From assembly GCF_000388065.1 (NCBI RefSeq), contig NW_009242971.1, positions 1,311,435 through 1,333,475 on the forward strand: DNA of 22,041 bases, written 5' to 3'. Each line of letters starts with the position of its first letter. The stretch's first letter is position 1. The position numbers were made by a program, and so were the translations under genes. This document shows, one piece after another, positions 1 through 9,543 of the stretch. Source of the stretch: Fonticula alba. Taxonomy: Eukaryota > Opisthokonta > Rotosphaerida > Fonticulaceae. The notes beneath the pieces were generated by a model, which ran no database searches, was not told the origin of the DNA, and saw only the letters and a list, made by a program, of their open reading frames with translations.

Positions 1-68
1 GGGGGGGGGGGGGGAGCGGAATGGCGTGTGGTGACGTGAAGCCCTGGGAGACAGTGGCGCAAACGCAC
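1..68 (-). other. Start of a further Iml1 intron at the left edge
   Basis: GTGCGT begins at 68 on the minus strand in phase 0 after the coding-like frame, and the stretch ends in a run of 14 C on the sense strand at the window edge, like the C-rich introns elsewhere in the gene. Its acceptor and the rest of the gene are outside. Confidence 0.55.
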
Positions 69-729
69 CGTGTGTCGGGGAACATCGGCCGAGCCGGACC
101 CTGGCGGAGTGGCCGACAGGGCCGGAAGCGGGGCCGAGCCAAAGGAGTTGCTGCTCGGGCCGAGTGGCGGGGCTCCGCCAAGGCTGGGCAGCCCACCGGG
201 CCCGGACAATGTCGGCAGGGTTCCCCCGAGCCCCGGGATGCCGGAGCCCAGCGGCGACAGAAGCGCCCCACTGGAAAAGAAGTCCATACCTTGCGCCCCG
301 AATCCCGAGGGGACCGGGGCCGCCCCCCGGGGAGGAAGCTCGCCCACCGTGGGGGCCGAGTGGTGGTCGAAGGCCCCGCCGAAGCTGGGCGCCGAGAAGG
401 TCGGGAAATCCAACAGCTGAGGCGACTGCCCATGGGCGGCCCGGCGCCGGCGAAGCATCACCACATCCAGCGACCAGGCAGTCACGGCCATCGGTGTGCC
501 GTACTGCGCGCGGTCGCCGACATGGCCCGCCGGCAGGGGTGCCGGTGCGCCGATGCGAGGGGCTATGATTTCAGCCAGTTAGACACGACCCATGCATGGG
601 GGCGACAGGGAACAGGAGCCCGGGCAAGGGCGGGCACAAGCGTACCGGACTATCATCATGCATCTCGAGGCGAGGGTAGGTGCCGGTGGTGCCGGTGGTG
701 CCGGTGGTGGTGGTGGTGGTGGCAGCGAC

Positions 730-760
<31 letters not shown>

Positions 761-3700
761 GCGGCGGCACCGGCACCACCTCCCGCAACGGCGGCCTGCG
801 GCGCCAGGACACTGGTCTCCCTGGCCCACGACGCGGGGTCCGTCCCGTCAGGGGCGAAGTAGTCCCCGGGGATGGGGACCGACCGAAGGCCGGCCGTTCC
901 AACACCGGGAGCCGGGGTTTCACCCTGCGGAGAGGGAGCCATCGCGCCCGGTCCCGAGAAGCCTGACGGCCGAGAGGCCGCTGGCGCAGCAGCAGCCGCC
1001 AGCAAGGGCGACGCGGGGAGGCCGCCGGATGCCAGCCCCGACAGGGGCGTCGTCCCCGGCGGGACAGGCGGCAAAGGGGACAGGCCGATGCCTGACCCGG
1101 CGGGCTGGATGCCAGGCACTGCCTGGGGCAGGAAAAGCAGGCTCCCGGCCTGGGACGAGGCATCCACAGACGGGAGACCCGGCGACCGCAAGGGCGACCC
1201 GGAGACCGGGGGCCCGGCACGCGGCATCGATCCGCGACCAAGCGACCCAAAGGAAGTGGCCATGTGCAGGGCTCCGCCGGTGGCGCGTGCTCCGGCCACC
1301 GAGGGGGATCCAACGCGGATTGGCATGGCCGAAGCCGAGACCCAGCTCCCCTGCGGCAGGGACCCGGCGGACTGGGCGGCGGCCGTGACGTCCGCCAATG
1401 AGGCGCTGACCCGGCCGCCGGAGTCCATGTCATCCACCAGACGTGAAGTCGGGCCACCTGGCAGCAGCGAGGAAGAAATCGTGCTCACCGAGGCCGAAAG
1501 GAGAGGGCCTGACGTGGGGGTCCCCGGGGTGGCCACAATCATCGGAATGCCGGCCGAGCCAATGGGTCGCGCGGAATCGGCGGCGGCGCTTGCAGGAGCA
1601 GCAGTCGCGTCGGCCAGCTGGACTTGGTCCTGGCCAGGCCCACTGGCCGGCGGGGCCGGCAACTGGTCGGCGGGTCCTTTGGCCGGGAGGTCGGACGTTG
1701 CTGAGCCGGAGCTCGGGGACCGCTGGCGGCCGAAGACATCCCCCAGGAAGGTCAGGACCTTGCGGCTGCGACTCGGGGTTCCCGTGGCCGAAGAGGGCCC
1801 CGTGCCCGGTGCACCGACGGTGCTGGTCGAAGAGGCCGAGGTGGAGAGACGCGGCGGGGACCCAGCCAGAAGGAGGGGACTGGGATCGGCCGGGGCATCG
1901 ATGGCCACGGCCCGGGGGGTATGAGGCCCGCTCTTTTGCCCCGAGGCCGAGGTCGACAGCTGGGGCAAGCTGTCCGGCGACATGGCGGGCCCGGGACGCG
2001 GGGGGAGGGCATCTCCGCCGGCCGTGGACGGCGCCACGCCCGGGAAGGGCATCTTTTCCGCCGACGGCATTGGCGGCGGGGGTGGTAGTAGCGGTGGCGG
2101 ATGCGGCAGTGGCAGGGGGCATGCTCCCTCCGCCGGATCGGTGACCAGGGTGGCCATGAAATCGGCGCCGGGGGCCAACAGCGGCGGCAGCAGTCCAGGC
2201 AGGGCGCCGGGAAAGGGAGGCGAAAGGAGGTCTCCTGGGGGCAGGCCCGCGGCCGGGAAGCCATTCGGCAAGAGGCCCAGCGGGGGGAATGGCCCAATGC
2301 CGGGGGCTTGCATGGGGGAGAACCCGGGCAGCGGAGGGAGAGCCGGCATTCCCGGCATTCCCGGCATGCCTGGCAGGGCCTGCAGCCCTGGGAAGCCCGG
2401 TGCGCCAGGGAGGCTGGGAAGCGGCGGGAGGGGCCCGATGCCGGTGAAGGGAGTCATCCCCGGGAAGGCGGGCATGCCCTGGAGCGACGGCATCCCCTGG
2501 AGCGACGGCATGCCCTGGAGCGACGGCATCCCGGGGAGGCCGGTCAGTCCAAACATGCCGCCGGGGCCAGCCATGCCAAAGACCGGGTCTGACTGACCGG
2601 AAAAGGGAAGGGGATAGGGCAGCAGCAAGTCGCCAGGCTGGTCGAAGGGCGAGCGGCGGTTTTGCCGGAAGGCCCCGGTGGCCAGAGTCTGCTGCTGGTA
2701 GTGACCCAAAGGAAGAAGGACGCAGGGGGGGGGGGGGGGGGGGGGGGAACAGCCGGCAAAGATGGTCAGTGGGTGTCGGCTCGAGGGGGGAAAAGAGGGA
2801 GATGGCCAGCGGCCACACGGGACCACGCACACCGGGGAAGGCCGAACGAGCACGCGGAGCCATGATGCTTGGCCCTTGAGGGAGCTCATCGAAGATGGCC
2901 AAGTCGTGGAGGAACATCTGGCCGGATTGGGTGGAGGAGAGGCTGCCGCCGGCCGGGCCGCCCAGCAGGAGGCTGCCCTTGGCCGCGGTGGAGAAGGCAA
3001 CATGCGGCGTGGCCAGAGTCTGTGACAGGAGGAGTCAATGGATCAGCGAGCGGGACTTGCCGGTGTGAAAGCACCAAATCCCGCGGCCGGGCACGTACTT
3101 TGGATGAGAAGCTCATGGACGAGGCGTGCTGCGCACCGGGCATGTTGCAGCGCGGGGTGAAGCGAACCGGCCGGAGTGGGCGGGAAATTTCCCACCGTGG
3201 CCGGGAGAAGTAACTGACATCAATCCAATGGGCCAGTGACATGGGGGACACATTGCGCACACGGCCGGCGACCGAGCTGCCCATGTCGGCCGATTGGGTT
3301 GCGGCCGGGGCTGCGGCCGAAGCCAGGGCCCGCAGGGGGGCGGCGCTCTCCGGCGACACAGAGGCATGGGTGCTGCCAGGCGGACGGCCCCCATGCGGAG
3401 TGGCCCGTGCCCGGGGGAGCCGGGTGCCGGCAGTCTCGGCCAGCGGCGCCGCGGCCTCCGGCTCCGGGGAGGCGGCCTCCCCCGGGGGATGGGAGAACCG
3501 GAAGAGTGGCACCGCATGCAAGGGCGGCCGGCCCAGGCAGACAATATCACAGCTGATGCCATTGTCGATCATGCGGTGCTAGACCACGGAAAGGGAAAGG
3601 GAAGAATAGCAGCGCGGGGGAAGGAGGCGGAGGAGGCGGACGGGGGAAGATTAGAGCATTGCAGAAGCAGGCGATCCTAGGGGGCGGGGAGCCGGACACC

Positions 3701-4116
3701 GAAAGGCAGGAATGCCGACCATTGGAGAGATGGGGGGGGGGGGGGGGGGGGGGGGGGAACAATAAAGGGTGGTGATCGCACGTTGAATAGATCGACCCAT
3801 CGTTTTCGCGCATGGTCGGATGGGGCATACTGGGAGCATACAAACACACACACACACACATGCATACAGATGTGCGCACATGCATGCGACGTTAGCAGGC
3901 GGAGGAGATGCCACCGCACGTCAAACCATCCCGCTGTCCGAGACGTAGATCGACGAGTTGACCGTATCCGGGGCATTTGACCAACTAGATCCACTCCGCC
4001 GACCGGGGTGATACATGGAGCGAATGGGGAAGTTGACTCCATCAGTGGAGCTGGCCCACAGGGGGGACGGGCCAAGACCGAGAGAGGGGAGGGGGGGCGG
4101 TGGGGGTGGTGGGGGT

Positions 4117-4155
<39 letters not shown>

Positions 4156-6408
4156 CGCTGGGGCGATGTACCTTGGCCAGCTTGAAGGTGCTGTGGTTCA
4201 CATCGAAGATCCCGGTGCCCGGGGTGATGATGACGATCGAGAGCCCGGTGCGGTTGAAGTCCCGGTTGACAAAGGCCTTCTCCAGGATATTTTGCGCCAT
4301 GTTCATGGCCTCCAGGATATTTCCCTCGTACGAGTGGCTGATTTGACCGAATGTGCCCTCGGCGTGGCCATTGGCTCGCTCCCAGGCACGAATGTCCCGC
4401 GGGTACCGGCTCAGCTCCGAACGCAGGGACCGCAACACCGGCACCCAGTCCGACCGGGTTTCCCATTCGACCACGCACTTGTAGAAGTCGCGATAGGGGC
4501 GCCCACTGGCGCGCCAACAGTCGAGGGCGGGGGGGGGAGGAGAGGGATTTGAGCGGGTTAGGGATGTGCTACTGGGTGAGACCGGGCACGGACAAGCGGG
4601 GCAAGAGAGAGAGAGAGAGACGGGAGGGGGGGAGGGGGGGAGAGCATGGCAGACGGAAGAGATGAGCAGAAGAAGGAGAAGAAACACACCGGAAATCGGT
4701 GTTAATGCGCCCGGGCCCGGTGGTGGAGCCGACGTCCGAATAGAAGTGCCGCGAGAATAGCACAATCGACACCAGGTGATTGACGCCACGCTGGGACCAG
4801 CGGGAAAATAGCTCAGGCAGGAAACCTTTCAAGCATGAAAATGGTCAGAGTCACAGCGGGAGCATGGGCACGAAAAAGCCCACCAGCAACAGGGCACACG
4901 GAATGAAGAAGGACGGGCGCATGAAGGGGGGGGGGCGGGGGGCGGGGGGCGGGGGGTCGGTGCGGGCAGGCCCCGCGGGCGCGACACACCTTGAACGGCC
5001 TTCTCGAAGAAGAGCTCGCTGTCCTCCTCGTCGAAGGTCCACATTTCCTGGGACATCTGGATGAAAATGACGAAGCGCGCCGATTCCGAACGGTACACGC
5101 ACTTGGTTTGCGGACCAAAGTAGCCATACAGCGAGGGCTGAGGGCCGATGTACAGCTGCTTGATCTGTCCCCCCAATGTGCCCCGGGAAAAATGACAAGC
5201 ATGAAGGAGTGAGTTTGACCGGTCGGCCTGCTGAGGAGATGGCAGTGGGCAGGGGCACGACAACGACGATGACGACGACGGACCTGGCCACGCATGCCCA
5301 GGAAAGTGATCTTCTTTCCCACGTAGAGGGTTTCGCCGATGAGGCTGTTTTTCAGACGCCACATGTCGCTTCGAGAAAGGTACTGCATGGCAGCACAGGG
5401 AGCAGGTGGAATATCTGGCTGTCAGCATGGCGGACGCGAGGGGGCAAAGGGAGCAGCCTACCAGGCACGCACCTGCTCCTTGAAATTCACCTGGACAAAG
5501 CCAAGCCCCACAGAGCCCGGGCTCACCTGGGTGTCAGGAGCCGGGAAGGGGCGGCCAACGAGGAAGGGGGGGGGGGGGCGGCGGCGGCGGAAACGGGGAA
5601 AAGGCCGGTCAGTCAGCCAAACGCGCGTAACAAGGGGCGGCCGGCGCCAAAAATGCACACATCATTGCACCTTTGTCACGTAGCAATATTGGCGCTGATG
5701 GAAGCCGAAGAGCTCGGCGATGTGCTTTTGCAGGCTGATCTGCAACTGGGGATACTTGGAAGAGGATAGGGCCGACACCTTGACCACAATGCGCTTGATA
5801 TCGGGACGGGCGGCTTTGGCAGGAGGTCAGAGAAACTGGCATCAAAGGAGGGGGAGGAAGCGGAAAGGGAGGCAAACCGAGAAGACACACCGGAGGCAGC
5901 GGCCGCATCCGCATCGGCCGTTTGGCCGGCCGGCGAGTCGCCGTGTGCGGAGAAGCGAACAGCCGAGCCGACCGAGGAAGATGTGGCACCTTCCGGCACG
6001 CCACCGGGGACAGTGCTGTTGCCCAGGAGCGAGGCTCCACTCGGGTGAAGGCGCGGAACTGGCGAACAAGTTAGCCGGGGCCGTGCAACAACGCCAAAAG
6101 GGAATGCCGCCCCGCCAGGGGGAAGGAGCACACGCACCCGAGCCGATCATTGGCGCCGGACCGCCGGCATGCGTGCTCAAGCTGCCGATGGAGCTGCTGG
6201 AGCTGAGAGACCCACCAAATTGGCCAACCGGTCCGCCAGGTGAGGAGGAGGAGGAGGAAGTCGGCGAGGAGGCCAGCACGCCGACCGGAGGCATGGACGG
6301 CGCCTTGGACGAGGGGGAAGTACTGGACGAGGAGGTGGCCGACACATTGGCGGCAGCGCCTGTGCCACTGGTGCCGGCAGTACCCGCAGCGCTGGGACCA
6401 CCTGCGCT

Positions 6409-6445
<37 letters not shown>

Positions 6446-7953
6446 GTGCCACTACCAGCCCCGGGGGCATTGGTGCCGCTGCCGCCACCACCACTGCCAC
6501 CGCCGCTGACGCCGCCGCCGCCTCCAGCGCCACTACTGCCGCCGCCGCTGACGCCGCCGCCGCTGCCGCCGCTGCTGCTGCCGCCGCCGCCGCCGCTGCC
6601 ACCGCCGCTCGAGCCGCCAGTGGCGCTGGCTCCGGTCGGGTGGATTACCTGCGTGATGGCCAGCAGATCACCGACGCGGATGCCCGGGAAGAAATCCAGG
6701 TTGACAATCAGCTCCGGCACAGGAGGCGCGGAACCAGACGCCGAAGGGATGTTGCTTATGGTGCCAGACTGACTGGAGGCCCCGAGCGCGGACAGAGGAG
6801 CACCGGTGGCGGTGGTGGTGGTGCTTGTGTTGTTGGTGTGGGTGTGGGTGTGGGTGTTGGTGCTGTTGGTGCTGTTGGTGTTGGTGCTGTTGGTGGTGCT
6901 AGTGGTGCTAGTGGTGCTAGTGGTGGTGGTGGTGGTGGTGGTGGTAGTGGTGGCGGTGGTGGTGCTGGTGCTGGTGGCAATGGTAGTGGTGGCGGTGCCG
7001 GCGGCACCAGGCGTGGCTCCCTGGGCGGCAATGGTGCCACCCCCGGGGCTGGCCGCCGCCACCGAGCTCCCGGCATGTGTCGTGACCAATGCCGCAGAGG
7101 AGGAGCTGGCACTGATGGAAGACCCTGCGGAGAGGCCGAATCCCGGCGACCCCTGGGAAAGGAGGTGCTGGTGTGGCAGAAGGTGCTGGGGAGTTGCGCC
7201 GGGCCCCGACAGCACGAGCGATGCCGAGCTGTGCTCCTGCGACGTGAGCCCGCCGCCGGGGAGGCCGGCGCCACCGAGCGAGGAAAGTATGGCCCCGGGT
7301 GGGACTGACCCGGCGGCCGGATCTTCACCCACACCATCGGCAGTGGGGGTGACTATTGGTGGCGGGGAGTTAGAAAAGCAAAGCCGGTACCAGTCCAGGG
7401 GGGCAAGAGAGGAGAAGGAGGGACAAACACACGGCAGAGAAGGGACACAGGAAGGGGAGGGGAGGGGGGGGACAAACACACCAGCAGATGAAGCAGGCTT
7501 GTCCATGGAGGCTGCGCCCCGGGATTGGAAGGAGGGTGAACTGGGATTGTGTGCTGGCGAGGCTGGGCCGCCAGAGCCGGCCGACGGCGAGGAGGCCAAA
7601 GATGGGCCAAGTGATGGAACCCCGGTTGATGCCGAGGCCGAGCCGCCCGGGGGGATCCCTGTTCGAGGGGGACCATGCTGCAGCGGATGCGAATAGGCCG
7701 AAGCCCCGGGCAGATCCCCAGACCGGCTGCCATACACGGCCCCACTTGCCGAGAAGAAGGAAACCGCCGAGGCGGAGGTAGACAAGTGGCCCCCGGGTCC
7801 ACCGGTGGACGGAACCATGGAATGAGCCGGGCCCGACAGGAGGGGAGCCTGCGAGGCGGGATCCGCCATGGCCGCCGTATCGTGGACCCAGAGGACAAGT
7901 CGCTGACCGAGATCCTGCTGTCCCGAGTTCATGACAGCGGATCCGAGGCTGCT

Positions 7954-7995
<42 letters not shown>

Positions 7996-8961
7996 ACCAC
8001 CACCACCACCACCACCACCACCGGGATTGGTGTCACCGCCGCCGGTGCCGCCAGTGCCTGTGGCGGGGGTGGTGGTGGCGGCGGCGGTGGCGGTGGCGGC
8101 GGTGGTGGTGCCAACAGCGTTGGCCCCAACGCCATGCTCGCCTCCATAGGGTCGCAGGGGAGCCGCACCGCCGCCGGTCCCGGTGTTCCTGGTGCTGGAG
8201 CCTGCACCGGCGATGGGATTGCCACCGGCGCCGAGGGCACCAGCACTGGCCCTGTTCCCGCCGGCGCCGCTGCCATGACCAGCAACACCGAGTCCACGGG
8301 CCGAGGAGGCGGAACCTCGCGCGTCCAGATCCCCCACCGGTCCATCCAGCGGGAAGTGGAAGCCGGCGGTCGGATCGCGGCTGCCAGGACCAAACTGCCC
8401 GGGCAGGGAGACCCCCGGCCCGTGAGTCGACGAGGAGGAGGAGGAGGAGGAGGAGGAGCCGGCCCCGGCGACGGTGGTCAAAGAGGAGGACATCGAAGCA
8501 CCCGAGGGGGGGTTGGCCGAAGAGGATATGGTGGTGGCCGTTGTGGCGGTCGTGACATTGATGTTGACACTGAAATTGGTGCTGGTGTTGGTGCTGATGC
8601 TGGTGCTGGATGGGGTGGCCGGCGAGGGGGACGTCACGTCCCCGGCATTGGTCGTCCCGCCGGGAAAGCCGGGCCCTCCGGGGGTCAGCAGCCCGGAGAG
8701 GTCTCCAAAATGCAGGAGCCCTGCCCCGGGGCCGAAGGCATCCGTGCCGGGTCCACCAGGGGCAATACCATGGAAGGGAGAAGCCCCGGGGAGCTGAGGG
8801 AAGGCTGTGGCCACCGCCGGGTCGAACGGGCGAATGGTCACCACCGGGGACATGGCGGCGTCCAGCCCGGGACCGGAACCGGGTCCATAGCCATGACCGA
8901 CCAAAGCGACCGGGCCCCCAGGTCGCGGGGGCAGCGGCTCGTGGAGAACCTGCGCCTCCAT
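1..8961 (-). CDS. DEPDC5: Iml1/DEPDC5-like GATOR1 (SEACIT) subunit, 3' end outside window
   Basis: In animals and yeast this protein is part of GATOR1, the GTPase-activating complex that acts on Rag GTPases at the lysosome or vacuole and restrains TORC1 when amino acids are low. Exons read on the minus strand: 8961-7482, 7352-6138, 6058-5891, 5813-5671, 5526-5473, 5382-5284, 5164-4990, 4825-4690, 4505-4172, 3578-3099, 3019-2831, 2694-about 646, and about 562 or 503 to 69. All junctions up to 2695 are phase-consistent. Family-specific motifs follow in order: LVLWVHD (about residue 355), [16 protein letters not shown] (about 707), [94 protein letters not shown]. The window encodes more than 2,300 residues, already longer than human DEPDC5 (about 1,600), because of Gly, Ser, Thr and Pro-rich insertions. 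The DEP and C-terminal domains must lie left of position 1. The identity is firm; the start codon and the exon ends near 500-650 are less certain. Confidence 0.9.
563..645 (-). other. Probable Iml1 intron 12, acceptor uncertain
   Basis: Donor GTACGC at 645 in phase 0. A strong CTAAC...CATAG end lies at 563, but that acceptor needs a phase-1 donor to enter the long open frame to its left. An alternative acceptor, CGCGCAG at 504, is phase 0 and fits the donor. A phase-1 donor GTCCGG at 649 is the other solution. That an intron exists is clear, because the frame stops at 571 while open coding-like sequence continues to 69. Confidence 0.6.
693..768 (-). repeat. Ala and Thr-coding repeats at the end of the large Iml1 exon
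   Basis: GCC repeats encode about 13 Ala interrupted by a Val, followed by ACC repeats coding Thr and TTG units. They lie just before the uncertain exon end near 646. Confidence 0.9.
2476..2529 (-). repeat. Three 18-bp tandem units encoding MPSLQG
   Basis: Three nearly identical 18-bp units (CCTGGAGCGACGGCAT core) give three MPSLQG hexapeptides in the large Iml1 exon, followed by related MPAFPG and GMPGM motifs. Units differ only at the first base, suggesting recent duplication. Confidence 0.95.
2725..2747 (-). repeat. Homopolymer of about 23 C on the sense strand, Iml1 intron 11
   Basis: Lies in intron 2830-2695, after an ACTGAC element and about 30 nt before the CAG acceptor, where a polypyrimidine tract is expected. 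Confidence 0.9.
3732..3757 (-). repeat. Homopolymer of about 26 C on the sense strand, Iml1 intron 9
   Basis: The second homopolymer in intron 4171-3579, about 150 nt before its TAG acceptor at 3579. CTAAT occurs downstream of it near 3650. Confidence 0.9.
4117..4155 (-). repeat. Homopolymer of about 39 C on the sense strand, Iml1 intron 9
   Basis: Plus strand shows about 39 consecutive G, preceded by GT-rich and G-rich sequence from 4090. It starts 16 nt inside intron 4171-3579, just after donor GTACAT. This intron (593 nt) is the longest in the window and also holds a second run of about 26 G at 3732-3757 and a CA repeat near 3842-3862. Confidence 0.9.
6405..6610 (-). repeat. GCC/GGC-type repeats coding a Gly/Ser-rich tract in Iml1
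   Basis: Trinucleotide-like repeats in exon 7352-6138 encode Gly with scattered Ser, immediately after the GDLLAITQV strand. They form the core of the second large insertion in the N-terminal domain. Confidence 0.9.
6795..7010 (-). repeat. ACC/AAC/CAC repeats coding a Thr/Asn/His tract in Iml1
   Basis: Repeats of ACC with AAC, AGC and CAC codons encode a long Thr-rich run with NST and THTHTH motifs. It ends about 30 residues before the conserved [11 protein letters not shown] strand and is part of the first large insertion. Confidence 0.9.
7353..7481 (-). other. Iml1 intron 1, length divisible by three and free of stops
   Basis: Donor GTGTGT after a phase-1 G, pyrimidine-rich body, TTCTAAC and then AATAG acceptor. 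At 129 nt it keeps the frame open through 43 extra codons, so the ORF alone does not reveal it. It was recognised from the CTAAC-AATAG ending and the phase-matched junction. Confidence 0.75.
7956..8024 (-). repeat. Gly-coding trinucleotide repeat in Iml1 exon 1
   Basis: GGC then GGT repeats on the sense strand encode more than 20 consecutive Gly, upstream of the LVLWVHD segment. Confidence 0.9.
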
Positions 8962-9018
8962 GTACAGGGGGGACGGATGGTGGAGGAAGGAGCCTACCGG
9001 GAGGCCAGATTGAGGGGC

Positions 9019-9074
9019 GGGAGGCGGGAGGCGGGAGGCGGGAGGCGGGAGGCGGGAGGCGGGAGGCGGGAGGC
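9019..9074 (+). repeat. Tandem heptamer GGGAGGC, eight copies
   Basis: Eight perfect head-to-tail copies of GGGAGGC lie 58-113 bp upstream of the Iml1 ATG. On the plus strand they give regularly spaced G triplets able to form G-quadruplexes; in the sense transcript they would be C-rich (GCCTCCC). Probably part of the 5' leader or core promoter. Confidence 0.9.
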
Positions 9075-9131
9075 GGCCAGGAGTGGAGTCTAGGGGAGAG
9101 GGTGTCTTTGTGGGGTGGAAAAGGGGGAGAA

Positions 9132-9141
9132 TCTCGCGAGA
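9132..9141. promoter_or_regulatory. Perfect palindrome TCTCGCGAGA
   Basis: A 10-bp perfect inverted repeat about 170 bp upstream of the assigned Iml1 start. The same decamer is a known core-promoter element in metazoan genes. Function here is inferred only from sequence identity and position. Confidence 0.45.
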
Positions 9142-9543
9142 CGCGATCCCCGGCCAACTTCCCGGGGCCGGTTATAGCTGCGGCCAGCCCGAGCGTTGGC
9201 ATTTGCATGCGATCGAGATCGGCCGCGAGATCCGGCCTGTGCTGTTCCTCCTCCCCTGGGAGCCCCCCCTCTCGCGTGTCCACCACACAACTCAACCAGG
9301 ACACGGCCGGGGAAGGGAGGCAGGGGGGGGGGGGGGGGGGGGGGTATTGGAAAAACGAGGGGGGCTGCATCGGGGGGGGGGGAAGACGGCTTCCGGGGAG
9401 GGAACCAACGTGGTCGGCCCCCCCCCCCCCCCCCCCCCCCGGTCGACGATCTTCGGCGAGGGGGCCTTTTTTCCCCCCCGGCCAATGGGGCGCTGTGCCG
9501 GCCGCCCCTCGCCGGGGGCCGGGTCACGGACAAACCTGGACTA

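Larger units (their letters stand above)
8962..9543. promoter_or_regulatory. Intergenic region upstream of the Iml1 gene, downstream of the transporter
   Basis: This stretch separates two minus-strand genes. It should hold the Iml1 promoter and leader and the transporter 3' flank. It contains the G-rich heptamer array, the TCTCGCGAGA palindrome, a run of about 22 G at 9323-9344 and a run of about 23 C at 9418-9440. Reading frames here are low-complexity and match nothing I recognise. I see no canonical AATAAA for the transporter. Confidence 0.6.

Noticed and set aside
21-1388. Long plus-strand open frame opposite the Iml1 exons
   Set aside because: Arg, Gly and Pro-rich composition typical of the antisense of GC-rich coding DNA; no family motif, and the minus strand has the conserved gene.
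2330-2560. Collagen gene suggested by GMPGMPG repeats
   Set aside because: No sustained Gly-X-Y periodicity; the stretch is in frame with the Iml1 exon and grades into other low-complexity sequence.
3842-3980. Extra Iml1 exon inside the 593-nt intron
   Set aside because: The junction AAG to CACCGCATG gives LAK-HRMIDNG, which already matches the ungapped family sequence, so no extra exon is needed.
646-7352. Frameshifts or a pseudogene as the reason for frame changes in Iml1
   Set aside because: Every change of frame up to 2695 is resolved by a GT...AG intron with matching phase, and the joined protein reads continuously through conserved motifs.
9019-9074. CRISPR-like direct repeats
   Set aside because: Units are contiguous 7-mers with no spacers, in a eukaryotic context.
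7675-9093. Plus-strand open frame of about 470 codons across the Iml1 5' exon and leader
   Set aside because: It runs through trinucleotide repeats and the GGGAGGC array, giving a Gly/Arg-rich product. It is antisense to the exon joined in phase to the conserved domain.
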